DNA of 30,312 nt from a virus. A program made the translations under genes and the position numbers. Positions within the stretch are counted from its first letter, which is position 1; every line of letters starts with the position of its first letter. Shown here piece after piece: positions 8,967-18,295 of this stretch. The notes under the pieces were generated by a model that worked only from the letters and a program-made list of their open reading frames with translations, did not search any database and had not been told where the DNA came from. Location: the IMG/VR virus record IMGVR_UViG_3300030104_006253, positions 1-30,312 of that record; one strand, 5' to 3'.

Positions 8967-10700
8967 CTATGCGCCTCTTGGGCGCCTTGCGTTCATCAAA
9001 GCGTTGCTATTGTTCTGAGCTAGTGAGTTAGCTGGGCCTCTTTGTTGAACGGAGGAGACAGGGGCTCCACTACCAACTGCCGCTCTTCTATCCGGGGAAG
9101 CTGGTCCCCTAGGGGTTCTGATACCCATTCCCTCTCCTCCGGGTTGTGATGGTGGCATAGCCCCACCCATCATCATGCCCGGTGGAGCGGCCCCCATTTG
9201 AGCTGCCATAGCACCTCCCCTAGGAGGCATACCGGGTGGAGGCGCCATACCGGGAGGCATGGGTGGCGCACCGTCCTGTTCCTGTGTCATTTCCCTGTAT
9301 GTGAATCGTATGTCTCTGTCGCCTTCCTCCATGAGAGTGGGCTTGTAACCAAGCATGGCCATTCTCTGAGCTAGATTGACCTCCATCTCATCCCTTCGTA
9401 GTCTGGTTATCTCGTCCTCCTCCTCGTTCGGGTAGAGAGTGACCTTCCAGTCAGTGACTTGCATCTCCTTGAGCAGTCTGGGGAAGAGTACCTGCGTGTA
9501 GACCTTCTGGCCGAACTCGACTGCCCTGTTTGTGACTAGTATCTGCATGCCCTCGTTGTTGAGGCCACCGCTCTTGCCGCTGTCTACCATGAATATGCTA
9601 CTCACCCCGAAGAAGGCCGCTATCCTGTTCCTCATCTCATCACGAACCGCGATGTACTGCATTTCCTCAAGGGTATCCATGAATTTCACCCAATTGACTC
9701 CACCACGACCGGTTTGGCTCTCAATGCCTACTTTGGGTATGTAGTGCGGGTCCCTCTCCATCTTCTCATCGACGGACTTCCAGAACGACTTCATCGACTC
9801 TAGGTTATCCGTGGTGACTGAGATGATTCCCTTGGGGCTCCTTCTCTTTTGGTAAGCGGTGTACATGTAGTTGTCCATTGCCGTAAGCGTCATCGCCTGC
9901 CTCCACATCGTGTTGACGGGGCTTCGACCATAGAGCTTAGATGGGTTGTACTTGCTGATGTGCAGGACCTCTCCCTCTAGGTAGTACTGGGTCTTGCCGC
10001 TTCCGGCCATGTTCGCATAGTGCGCATCCTGCATGTTGTTGCCGCAGACTGTGCATTTGTCGTCCTGTCCGGGATAGGAGACTTGGTCACGGTGAAGCGG
10101 GCACACCTTGTACCTGCCACCACGAACCCCTCTCTTGTCCGAGATTATTCTCATGAATATAGGGTCGCCCCTGATGACTTCCTTCACCCTGTAGAACTGT
10201 ATGTCTGAGGTCTCAGGGTCAACGAAGTATTCCTTTACCAGAATGAGGAAGGCATCATCGACTATATTGAGGTCGTTCTCTATCTCATTGAGGACGTGCA
10301 TAAAGCTCTGCTCCATGGAGTTAGTCTGCTCAAGCAGCCACTTGGGGTAGATTAGCTGAATCGGGTCGGGGGCTCTAGTCGGAGAGCCGCATAGCTCGCA
10401 TTCCAAGACTTCGTGCCTGTACTCCTCACCACAGGAAGTGCACTTGTGCTGGAACTTCTTCTCCCAGTAGTACCCCCTCCTGAATATCTCCTGATTCAGC
10501 TTGGCTATCACAGTCCTGAGTATGAGGTTCTCCCGAGACACCGCGTACAGGGCAGGTAGCGTAATACCCTGTGCTAGGACCGGTTCTTGTATACCAGTCG
10601 TGTAGAGCGGCATTTGCGGCTCGGGAGTCGTTCTGCTTCTGAATGGGCTGGTTATGGACGATAGGAATCTGCCTATTCTGCTCTGTTCTTCCTCTGCCAT
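8967..10700 (-). CDS. Portal protein with zinc-knuckle insertions and Pro/Gly/Met-rich tail
   Basis: A 577-residue probable portal, the ring through which DNA enters and leaves the head. The ATG at 10700 is chosen because it overlaps the previous stop (TAATG) and has GAGG seven bases upstream. The core contains typical portal features: I-T-L-P-A-L-Y-A-V-S-R-E-N-L near the start, a central V-L-H-I-S-K-Y-N-P-S-K-L-Y-G-R-S-P segment, and I-A-A-F-F-G-V-S-S-I-F after the long helix. Two Cys-rich inserts are visible, C-T-S-C-G ... C-E-L-C-G near residue 80 and C-P-L-H ... C-T-V-C-G near residue 205, each able to bind zinc. Residues after about 475 are low-complexity Pro/Gly/Met. The location between terminase and protease supports the call. 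Confidence 0.85.
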   Translation of the reverse strand: MAEEEQSRIGRFLSSITSPFRSRTTPEPQMPLYTTGIQEPVLAQGITLPALYAVSRENLILRTVIAKLNQEIFRRGYYWEKKFQHKCTSCGEEYRHEVLECELCGSPTRAPDPIQLIYPKWLLEQTNSMEQSFMHVLNEIENDLNIVDDAFLILVKEYFVDPETSDIQFYRVKEVIRGDPIFMRIISDKRGVRGGRYKVCPLHRDQVSYPGQDDKCTVCGNNMQDAHYANMAGSGKTQYYLEGEVLHISKYNPSKLYGRSPVNTMWRQAMTLTAMDNYMYTAYQKRRSPKGIISVTTDNLESMKSFWKSVDEKMERDPHYIPKVGIESQTGRGGVNWVKFMDTLEEMQYIAVRDEMRNRIAAFFGVSSIFMVDSGKSGGLNNEGMQILVTNRAVEFGQKVYTQVLFPRLLKEMQVTDWKVTLYPNEEEDEITRLRRDEMEVNLAQRMAMLGYKPTLMEEGDRDIRFTYREMTQEQDGAPPMPPGMAPPPGMPPRGGAMAAQMGAAPPGMMMGGAMPPSQPGGEGMGIRTPRGPASPDRRAAVGSGAPVSSVQQRGPANSLAQNNSNALMNARRPRGA

Positions 10701-11842
10701 TATATCGCCTCTGCCCACTTAGCAACGTCGTCCGCCTGCACGCCCCACTCATCTAGGAGGGCGGTGGCCTTCTTGGTATCATCGCTCCAGTTGTGGTACC
10801 TCACGACTTTCAGAAGTTCGTTCTTTCGGAGTGAGTCGGGCTCCTCCAAGTATGCCAGCACCGCTTTCGCTTGCGTTTTCTTCATCTCTAGGAATGGTAG
10901 AATGCCCTTCAATAGCTTATGAATATCCGCTTTAGAGTAGAATTGGAGTCTGTGTTGGCTTCTCTGCGTATCGCTATACACCTTCTGGTCTAGCTGAAGC
11001 ACACCGCAACCGAGGGTCTTCTGCAACTGCTCGCAATGTATCTTGCCTCTGGCTCCAGTGGCTATGAACCCAGCTCTGGGCTCACCTCTCTTCGTTATGG
11101 TGATGTAGCCATCCGCATCTAGGAATCCAGCGGCATACGCCCATGGGTCCTTGATGATTAGGCCAGTCTTGTCCATCTTCACGAAGGTGCTTCTCTGATT
11201 ACCACTGATTACATCCACCTCCTCGCCATACATCGATAGCAGCTTGGATAGCTTCATGGCAGTCATGCTATTGTGCAGGACTCCCTTCTCCATCAGGTTC
11301 TCATGAATCGTCCTACCGGTCATCTGACCCCTCTCCTGAAGTATGTCAGCGCTCTTTCTGAGTGCCTCCTTCTCCTTGTTAGTGAGTCTCTCCATCTGGT
11401 TGAGGGTCGTCTTCCATACCTTTCTGGCATCTCTCTTCGCTTGCATCGCATCGACCCAAGACTTCTTCTGCTCGTCGCTCCACACATCCTCGTACTCCTC
11501 TAGCATCTTGAGTGTGTCCTCGGCCCTCTCCCACTGGTGGCATGCTCTCTGCAAGCTGACCTTCCTGCTGTCCCCAAACTTCCTCAGGGCCCTCATGTCC
11601 TTGTCATTGACCCCTATGTCCCTGATTGTGTCAGAGTGCTTGATGGACCAGTCGTGCATCTTCAAGGTGGCATCCATCTCCATTGCCTTCAGGGACCTCA
11701 CGTCCTCTATTGCCTTGTCTATGAAGTCCCTGTTGTCCTTGTTGTGCCTTCTGGCTTTCTTCAGCCTCTTCACGAGGCTCGATGCGGAGTAGCCGAGATT
11801 GGTCTCGAACCACCCCTCTCCATTATCAGGAAACGATGTCAT
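10700..11842 (-). CDS. LAGLIDADG-domain protein with helical N-terminal half
   Basis: A 380-residue protein. Residues about 232-330 look like a LAGLIDADG homing-endonuclease fold, with the core A-A-G-F-L-D-A-D-G-Y-I at 237-247 followed by G-A-R-G-K-I-H-C-E-Q-L-Q-K-T-L-G-C-G, as in stand-alone or intein endonucleases. Only one clear motif copy is seen, so it would act as a dimer or have lost cutting. The first 230 residues are charged helices (E-R-A-E-D-T-L-K-M-L-E-E-Y-E-D-V), unusual for a homing enzyme and more like a packaging or connector protein. It has a strong ribosome site, GGAGGT, seven bases before the ATG, and overlaps the portal start. It is either a homing endonuclease between terminase and portal or a domesticated DNA-binding head protein. 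Confidence 0.7.
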   Translation of the reverse strand: MTSFPDNGEGWFETNLGYSASSLVKRLKKARRHNKDNRDFIDKAIEDVRSLKAMEMDATLKMHDWSIKHSDTIRDIGVNDKDMRALRKFGDSRKVSLQRACHQWERAEDTLKMLEEYEDVWSDEQKKSWVDAMQAKRDARKVWKTTLNQMERLTNKEKEALRKSADILQERGQMTGRTIHENLMEKGVLHNSMTAMKLSKLLSMYGEEVDVISGNQRSTFVKMDKTGLIIKDPWAYAAGFLDADGYITITKRGEPRAGFIATGARGKIHCEQLQKTLGCGVLQLDQKVYSDTQRSQHRLQFYSKADIHKLLKGILPFLEMKKTQAKAVLAYLEEPDSLRKNELLKVVRYHNWSDDTKKATALLDEWGVQADDVAKWAEAI

Positions 11843-11899
11843 TGACCTACCTCCAGAAAATTGTGTTTTCGTTCTCTTCCTCTATTTTTGTCGTATTCC

Positions 11900-13375
11900 T
11901 CATGGTACCATCCACCCTTTCTTGTCCTCTCCCTTGAACCAGCTATCAAAGCCGGGCATATAATCATCTAAGAGCATAACGCTTCCTTTGAACTCCTTTG
12001 ATGCCCAATTGGCCAGTGCGAGGCTCATCGCCAAGTCGTCATGGGTGCCCACGCTCTCCAGCTTCCCGTTCTTCTGCATGCCGAAGCGATTCAACTCAGT
12101 CTCTAGCTGGTGGGTGTACTTCTTGCTCCTCTCATCGCCATAGGGCAGTTTGATGTTGCCTTGCTCGAATGCCAGCAGCAGGGACATGAAGAGAGACTCC
12201 TTCCTAGTCCTAGTCGTCATGAACACCCGAATCGGCATGTCTGCTGACATCTCCCTCATCTCCTGCTCCAGCATCCTCTGGAAGTTGTTGCCCTCAAGCT
12301 CTATCAGCTCGGGGCTGAACTTGTTGTTGAGCAGGACCATCATCCTCTTCTGGGCCATGGATGACATACCGCGCTCGTGCACGACATGCACTATCTCCTT
12401 GATGTCCTCGTCAGGCTTTATCCTCATGACAGTCATAGCGGTAAAGTCAGCGTTCTTGTCCGATGCGATAGCGGGGTCATGGCCTATGAAGTGCTGACCG
12501 AAGACGCCATCGGCCTGCCCCTCCTCGTTGTAGAACGTCTCAGCCCTGTCAATTAGAACCAGATTCGGGTCACGTGCCCTCTCCAGTATGTCCATCGGGA
12601 ACATGCTCGCTACGTCATGTATGGGCTCGCATAGGTACTCACGGGTGAACTGTATGGCTGGCATGGACATTCGCCTCTCCTCCAGTGCCTCCTTGTTCCA
12701 CCTCTCGGGCCACAGCGCGTTGCCCTCCGCATCCATAGCTGGGTAGGTCTCCACCCTGAAGGTCTCCTTCTGCTCCAACTCGGCATACAGGTCGTTGTAG
12801 CTGAATGGCGTACCGACCATCATCAGCTTGCTTGTGTGATGGAGGACGGGAAGTAGGACACCGTAGAACCAATCGGCTGTCTTAGCGAGCTCCGTTGCGG
12901 TAGTGCCCCATAGGATATCGTCACAGACGACGACGTCTGGGTGGAAACCACGGGTAGCACCGCCCACCGACTTAGCCATCATACGACTTCCGTTGGAGAA
13001 CTCGAAGTAGGACTTGGCCCATGGTTTGCCCTGTGGTTTCAGATGGGAGAGCACTTCGTTGCTCTCTATGTTGTTGCGTATGAAGCGCATGTGCTCGAGC
13101 GTCTGCTCCAGCGAGTGGGAGAAAATCATGATGTGTGTGCCCGGCCTGAATGCGGCTAGCCACAGTGCGTAGGTCATGAAGAACACGGATTTGCCGTGGT
13201 CACGAGAAGCCTTTACGCAGTAGTACTGCGACTCCTCCAAGCCATTGTGCCAAGACTGGTGATGGCCGCTGTAGAGGAAGCCTAGAATATCGACGAAGAA
13301 GTACTTGAATGACTTCCTGCACATCTCCCTGTCAGTGTTAAGGATGAATTCCTTCATATCCTCGTTGGGCTTCAA
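11900..13375 (-). CDS. terL: Terminase large subunit (TerL), TTG start
   Basis: The 491-residue DNA-packaging motor, which translocates DNA into the prohead and cuts it. The Walker A-like loop is K-A-S-R-D-H-G-K-S at 55-63, Walker B is D-V-V-V-C-D-D at 147-153, and an ATPase coupling segment M-M-V-G-T-P lies at about 185-190. The C-terminal RNase-H-like nuclease shows D300 in I-G-H-D-P-A, E361 in L-I-E-L-E-G and D446/D447 in T-H-D-D-L-A-M. The length is normal for the family. The start is the TTG at 13375, whose last two bases lie within the upstream TGA (TTGA overlap), implying translational coupling. A 57-base gap separates it from the next gene. Confidence 0.95.
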   Translation of the reverse strand: MKPNEDMKEFILNTDREMCRKSFKYFFVDILGFLYSGHHQSWHNGLEESQYYCVKASRDHGKSVFFMTYALWLAAFRPGTHIMIFSHSLEQTLEHMRFIRNNIESNEVLSHLKPQGKPWAKSYFEFSNGSRMMAKSVGGATRGFHPDVVVCDDILWGTTATELAKTADWFYGVLLPVLHHTSKLMMVGTPFSYNDLYAELEQKETFRVETYPAMDAEGNALWPERWNKEALEERRMSMPAIQFTREYLCEPIHDVASMFPMDILERARDPNLVLIDRAETFYNEEGQADGVFGQHFIGHDPAIASDKNADFTAMTVMRIKPDEDIKEIVHVVHERGMSSMAQKRMMVLLNNKFSPELIELEGNNFQRMLEQEMREMSADMPIRVFMTTRTRKESLFMSLLLAFEQGNIKLPYGDERSKKYTHQLETELNRFGMQKNGKLESVGTHDDLAMSLALANWASKEFKGSVMLLDDYMPGFDSWFKGEDKKGWMVP

Positions 13376-14052
13376 CTAAAGTCCCCCACCATTCTGTTAT
13401 AGTTAAATTCTGGGTCATCGGCTAGGGGCGGACCAAAATTACTCTCGATATCAGGCATCGCGTCTCCTCTCATGACTCTCACAGGTTTTCTCACAGTAGG
13501 AGATGCTATTGGAGTGGCTTGAGGTGAGGGAAGTAATCGTTGGGATGGTAAAGCTGGGGGGACCATTTCCTCCGTCGGCTCGTCAATTTCAGTAAATTCC
13601 GCATCTATAATTCTCGGGTCTGAGGTACTAGTTCTGTTTATTGGCGCTAGAGCAGTGCTATTGCTTAGTTTTTTATCGCTCAATTCTCTACCGAATCGTT
13701 GGCCGAGCCTAGCAGCTAGGTCCTCTAGACCCGCTGAGCCGTAGTAGCCTGACATGGCACCGGAGCTGATTGCCCTCCCAAGTCCGGGCTGGCCACTGGC
13801 CATCTGGTCGTAAGCGGAGGTGAGTGCACCAGCCGCACCGAGACCGAGTCGAGCGTATCCGCCCAGTTCCTGCATCCTCTTTGCTCGCTCGTGGCTGGGG
13901 CTTCCCTCCTCACCGTACATCTGTATGAACCTATCACTAGTGGGGTCCATTATGCCACCACCCCCGAGTATGAAGGAGATTCCAGCACCTCCGGGACCTA
14001 TGGATGGTGCTATGGATGGGCCATCCTGCTTCCTGACTAGAATCCTGCTCAT
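13372..14052 (-). CDS. Unknown 226-residue glycine-rich protein upstream of terminase
   Basis: The start ATG overlaps the upstream gene's stop (ATGA). The protein begins M-S-R-I-L-V-R-K, an N-terminus also found, as L-S-R-I-L-I-K-K, on the protein encoded at 16421-18295. Residues 20-35 are Gly-rich (G-P-G-G-A-G-I-S-F-I-L-G-G-G-G), residues 65-105 form a Gly/Ala-rich helical stretch, and the C-terminal half is Pro/Ser-rich and likely disordered. It is not recognised. The position between two large unknown genes and TerL suggests a virion or packaging accessory role. Confidence 0.75.
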   Translation of the reverse strand: MSRILVRKQDGPSIAPSIGPGGAGISFILGGGGIMDPTSDRFIQMYGEEGSPSHERAKRMQELGGYARLGLGAAGALTSAYDQMASGQPGLGRAISSGAMSGYYGSAGLEDLAARLGQRFGRELSDKKLSNSTALAPINRTSTSDPRIIDAEFTEIDEPTEEMVPPALPSQRLLPSPQATPIASPTVRKPVRVMRGDAMPDIESNFGPPLADDPEFNYNRMVGDFS

Positions 14053-16424
14053 AGCATCCCTCCGAAAGCGACCTTGACGACCTTCACGACAGAGTCGTCA
14101 TAGCCATAGGTTTTGGATATTCTGTGCCAGTCCCCCTTGCTGTGAAGTATGGTCCTGACATCCAAGGAGGTGAGTCCCATCATCTTGGCGATGTGGTTTA
14201 TGTCGTATACCGAGTCAGCGTTGAATGCGCTGTTAGGGACCTGCTTCATGATGGCACCATCGAGCCTAGCCTCCTCTAGCTGTAGTAGCTCTAGCACCCT
14301 AGCGACGTTGTCCGACTTTGCGAAGTCAACTAGTCTGGTCTGGTACGGGTCGCCCATCAACTGCCTGAACTGGCGTAGCCTAGCCTCCTGTTGGTCCTGT
14401 GGCACGTTAACCAGCGACTCGCGCTGAGGGTAGTACTCCCTGACCTGCTCCAAGGGAGCTTGACGGAACCTCGCTCTAGCTTGTTGCTGGCGACTGAGCC
14501 CCGGTGTCATGGGGTCGACTACAGTAGGTGACGGTCGCACTGCCACTCTTCCCGTATCGGGTTGAGATGGAGGCATCTGTGGAGGGGGTGTGGGTGGAGG
14601 CACCTGTGGAGAAGGCATCTGTGGAGGAGGTGTGGGTGGTGACGTCTCTCCAGTCACACTTGGGTGAAGGGGTGCCCCTGAAACCCCCTTGGGCGTGCCC
14701 GACATGCCAATATCACTCGTACTCTCACCGACTGGTGTTATGGGTTCCATCTGGTCGGAGTAAGGTATGTGGTCAGGGACCCCGAGTTGGGAGAGGTCCT
14801 CATGCGTGCCCCCCTGTATGACGTGGTCTATTATGGGTCTGATTTCCTTCATCTCCTCTTCGTTGGGTAGCTCCTTCAGCTCATGCCCGTAAGCCGTGGT
14901 ATGCAGGGCGAAGAGCTGATTCATGATGTTGGCTATTCTAGGTGCATCGGCCCTAGTTTCCGGGGTGTCATGGAGCGCGAGGCCAGCTTCCCTTACCTCT
15001 TCTGGAGTGGGCATGTCCTCAACGTGATTGATTCCCAAGTCACGTGCTAGGAGGGCATTGCTGAAGGAGTCCTTGGCTCTCTTATGATGAGCTTGGTCCT
15101 TGTTCCGTTGAAACTTCATGAAATTCTCTATCCTCTTGGAGTTGCCCATGAAGAGGTCCAATCCCCTGCCTTCGGTAGCATCATCCCCGTACCTCTGACC
15201 AAAGAAGTGAGTGAGGTTGCCAGAGGTATTGGCTCTTCTGGTTTTCTTCTTGTCCTCATCGAATGAGGGCATTCTGCTCTCGCCGTACACGTGGTTCAGA
15301 CTAGGGTATCTGGATAACTGCTCCCCTAGCTCCCTTATTCCCTCCTCGCTGGTGAAGTAGGACTTCAGCGGCTTCCCATTAATCTCTCCCTTTAGCCTCG
15401 ACACCATTCTCTTAGCTCCCTCGCTGTCGACTACTAGGTTGTTGGCTATCGCGTCCCTGTCATATCCCAGTGTCATGAGCATCTGGTGGACGAAGGAATC
15501 GACGAGGGCTTTTCTGGCATGCTTCCTACCCGTGTAGTCGGGAGCGGCATCGGCGTGAGGGAGGTGGTAGAGATTGGATATGTGACTGCCGACTCCCCAA
15601 GACGATATGTTCTGGAATGCCCTAGTGTCATCGAGCATACCCTCCAACCTGCGGATTGATAATGCATCTAGACCTGCTCCCGGTAACAGCTGCCCTGAGG
15701 GCACGCTGTTAGCACCGAACTTCATCCCTCCTTCCCCGTCTGGCTTCAAGTGCAGCCTGTGTGGCTTGATGTAGGGCTTCCTCACCCAACTGTGCTGTTG
15801 GGGGTTGGGATGTCCCGCCTCTGCCATTATCTGGCCCAGCTCGTTGTTGAAGGGTATTAGATAGGACTCTAGGAAAGTACCGAACATGTGCTTGTCATCG
15901 TGGCTGTTAGTTATTGTAGTGACTAGGCCGTGCTCGTTGCGTGTGGACATAGCATCCGTATCTAGGTCCCCGAGCCTTCCTAGGTTTATCTTCCTCCAAT
16001 CAATTGCATCGCTACCGGGAATCTTATCCTTGCGCCTGCTGTTATACAGGTCTATCGCTCTATCTACTATTACCTTGCCGGGCACGTTTATTCCCTGTTG
16101 TAGCATTGACTGGCCTACCGCTCTGATGAGGCCGTCTATGCCGTGCATGTGCTGCCCACCTGCTTCGTCGACGTAGACCTCCTCACCATGGGAGCCCCCA
16201 TCAGGCAGGTACTCTCCGGGATACACCTGTCCTACCCCCGGTATGCCAGAGACATGCTCCTCGAACCCGCCCGTGTGCGCGAAGGCAGGTGTGTCCTTCA
16301 CTCCGGGTGGCTTTATCGCCTCCACTGGGGGATGTCTTATCTTGTGAGGGGCGCCACCATGAATGACGTAGTTGGCATCGCCTTTGCGGAGCATCACCGC
16401 TTTGATGATGCTATACGTGTTCAA
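14049..16424 (-). CDS. Unknown 791-residue protein with proline-rich linker, TTG start
   Basis: It starts at a TTG overlapping the upstream TGA (TTGA junction). The N-terminal 500 residues are soluble and charged, with no motif I recognise; a His/Asp-rich style resembles the 1822-residue protein. Near residues 600-640 comes a Pro-rich linker made of repeated P-P-P-Q-M-P units, then a helical C-terminal domain ending in a basic segment (A-K-M-M-G-L-T-S-L-D-V-R-T-I-L) that may be a winged-helix or DNA-contacting region. It is probably structural or packaging-related, given its neighbours; the precise function is unknown. Confidence 0.75.
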   Translation of the reverse strand: MNTYSIIKAVMLRKGDANYVIHGGAPHKIRHPPVEAIKPPGVKDTPAFAHTGGFEEHVSGIPGVGQVYPGEYLPDGGSHGEEVYVDEAGGQHMHGIDGLIRAVGQSMLQQGINVPGKVIVDRAIDLYNSRRKDKIPGSDAIDWRKINLGRLGDLDTDAMSTRNEHGLVTTITNSHDDKHMFGTFLESYLIPFNNELGQIMAEAGHPNPQQHSWVRKPYIKPHRLHLKPDGEGGMKFGANSVPSGQLLPGAGLDALSIRRLEGMLDDTRAFQNISSWGVGSHISNLYHLPHADAAPDYTGRKHARKALVDSFVHQMLMTLGYDRDAIANNLVVDSEGAKRMVSRLKGEINGKPLKSYFTSEEGIRELGEQLSRYPSLNHVYGESRMPSFDEDKKKTRRANTSGNLTHFFGQRYGDDATEGRGLDLFMGNSKRIENFMKFQRNKDQAHHKRAKDSFSNALLARDLGINHVEDMPTPEEVREAGLALHDTPETRADAPRIANIMNQLFALHTTAYGHELKELPNEEEMKEIRPIIDHVIQGGTHEDLSQLGVPDHIPYSDQMEPITPVGESTSDIGMSGTPKGVSGAPLHPSVTGETSPPTPPPQMPSPQVPPPTPPPQMPPSQPDTGRVAVRPSPTVVDPMTPGLSRQQQARARFRQAPLEQVREYYPQRESLVNVPQDQQEARLRQFRQLMGDPYQTRLVDFAKSDNVARVLELLQLEEARLDGAIMKQVPNSAFNADSVYDINHIAKMMGLTSLDVRTILHSKGDWHRISKTYGYDDSVVKVVKVAFGGML

Positions 16425-18295
16425 GGGGTTCTGCCTCCCCTTGAGGTTAGGTGGTCAAGGGGATTCACGCCGAAGGTCCTCGGGTCGTTGTTCGCATCCT
16501 CAGTAGCACCCTCGGGTCGAGTAGTCTCCTTGGTCGGGGCGTTGTTGTGGTTGGGTAGGTTGCTAGCGACACCCACGTTCGCATCGCCCTTCCCCTTGTT
16601 CTTCTTGTCCTTGCGCTTGAGCGCCATTCTTGCCTCGTTGATTAGTTGTCTGAGCTCAGCCTTATCGTAGTAGGTGAAGCGTTTCTTCTGCAAGTCGCTT
16701 CCCTCCCCGATTTCCCCGGTCATGACCATTGATGGTCCGCCTTGCATGGATGCCGATGGCATTCTGGAGGGAGCGTACTGCGCTCCGCCTGCCATGCTCT
16801 GCCTAGCGTAGCCCGAGCTGTATTGGGGGGAAGGCATCGATGGCATCCTAGGGGCTCTTGGCATGGTTGGTCTCCTGACTCCTCTTGCTGGCATCATTCT
16901 AGGTCTGCTCGGTCTCCTGACTGCCGGTCTCCTAGCGAGTGCGGCCTGCCCAGCCAACTGCCTGAGTGCGCCTCCACCAGTGGGCCCCGCTCTGTATGAG
17001 CGAGCGCCGAACCTCTGTGGTATGGATGTCGGTGACCTAATGTTGCCGAGTCTTCTCTGAGCCTCCTGCTGGCCTAGGTACTGCCTGTACTTGCCCACGT
17101 CCTTGGACGTGGGTTGCTTGTTCTTACCGACCGTTCGGTGACCCATCTCCACAGCGAGGTGGGCCCTACCAAGACCAGTTCTCTTACCGCCCTTGATACC
17201 GCGCATCCTAGCTTTGGCTCTTCTATTGGTGGCACCTGATATATCGAATCCTCCGGGTGGCTTCTTGAACATCCCAGTGGATGGCCTCCACTTCTTCCTC
17301 TCCTCCTTCTTGGTCTTCCTGTCCTTCTTCTTGGACTTCTTGGATTTTAGTAGTTCAGACCAAGCATCATTTATGGGCTCGCTTTTCAAATCCTCTAGCA
17401 TTGAAGGGTCAAAGGAAGATTGTGCATTCTTCAATTTTAGTGCCTTTAACGTAGCCATGTACATGGCCATACTAGCCCTCATGACTTCTTCCTCAGTCAT
17501 ATCATGCACGCCACTTTGCTCTCTGTAGTCATTTACGAGAGCACGAATACCATTTGCTAGTTGAGGCGGGGAGCCCTGTGGAGAGCCACTAAGGACCATG
17601 TGGTCATGAAATGCCTTCAACTCATTTTCATAGTTACGTAGGTAGGGTTCCATCGATTCATAACCTCCTTCAGAAGTCATTAACTCATTGACGACATCAT
17701 CATTGTCATGTATAAGTGGATGGTTGGCATTGACGTGTAGAAACGGGAATCTATTTTGGTCGAAGGAGTGACCGAACATTCCTAACTCATCTATGTCCCC
17801 ATCCAAGTAGGATTGTAGGTGTTCGTCCTCATATGCTTTCAGTAATCGGAACGCCACTTTCATTGGCTCGCTTGAGAACTTGTAACCTTCAACTCCCTCG
17901 CCACCAGCGAAACCCGGACCCCTTGCCTGCATGGCTAGGCTAGTCAGAGCACCGAAGTTTCCGCTTGACCCGGTCTGTATAGATGGCTCCTTGACCCCGG
18001 CTCTGGAGTTGAACTTCTCCTCTTCCTCTTCGTTGTCAATGGATTCTAAGTCATTGGGCTTGATGGATAGGTGCTTGAGCCTCTTCATCTCATTTGCTCT
18101 TTTCTTTCGCTCCTTCTTCTTCTTGTCTGCTATCTGGTCCCTGTATCTGGGGTCCTCAGCGCCTGTGTACGTGGACTCGTCCTCGTTGTTAGCACGATAC
18201 ATGTGTGAAGACTCGCTACGAGGTGCGTACATCCTAGTGTCCGAACCCGTACCCATGCCCATGGTGCCAGATTTCTTGATTAGTATTCGACTCAG
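16421..18295 (-). CDS. Unknown 624-residue basic, low-complexity protein; probable CTG start
   Basis: An ATG at 18262 gives 613 residues, but I favour the in-frame CTG at 18295. It overlaps the previous TGA (CTGA), as the TTG starts nearby do, and it restores an N-terminus L-S-R-I-L-I-K-K that matches M-S-R-I-L-V-R-K of the protein at 13372-14052; the ATG has no ribosome site. Residues about 145-153 read M-K-V-A-F-R-L-L-K, an internal version of the tag found at the start of the accessory proteins. The middle is Lys/Arg-rich (K-K-S-K-K-S-K-K-K-D-R-K-T-K-K) and the C-terminal part Arg/Pro/Met-rich, suggesting nucleic-acid binding. An internal DNA-condensing or head core protein is possible. 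Confidence 0.7.
   Translation of the reverse strand: MSRILIKKSGTMGMGTGSDTRMYAPRSESSHMYRANNEDESTYTGAEDPRYRDQIADKKKKERKKRANEMKRLKHLSIKPNDLESIDNEEEEEKFNSRAGVKEPSIQTGSSGNFGALTSLAMQARGPGFAGGEGVEGYKFSSEPMKVAFRLLKAYEDEHLQSYLDGDIDELGMFGHSFDQNRFPFLHVNANHPLIHDNDDVVNELMTSEGGYESMEPYLRNYENELKAFHDHMVLSGSPQGSPPQLANGIRALVNDYREQSGVHDMTEEEVMRASMAMYMATLKALKLKNAQSSFDPSMLEDLKSEPINDAWSELLKSKKSKKKDRKTKKEERKKWRPSTGMFKKPPGGFDISGATNRRAKARMRGIKGGKRTGLGRAHLAVEMGHRTVGKNKQPTSKDVGKYRQYLGQQEAQRRLGNIRSPTSIPQRFGARSYRAGPTGGGALRQLAGQAALARRPAVRRPSRPRMMPARGVRRPTMPRAPRMPSMPSPQYSSGYARQSMAGGAQYAPSRMPSASMQGGPSMVMTGEIGEGSDLQKKRFTYYDKAELRQLINEARMALKRKDKKNKGKGDANVGVASNLPNHNNAPTKETTRPEGATEDANNDPRTFGVNPLDHLTSRGGRTP

Noticed and set aside
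8467-9018. 183-residue plus-strand frame opposite the small head genes
   Set aside because: Antisense to three well-supported coupled genes; no recognisable motif and no ribosome site.
16143-16670. 175-residue plus-strand frame
   Set aside because: It is the antisense of the ends of two large coupled minus-strand genes, with composition expected of a shadow frame.
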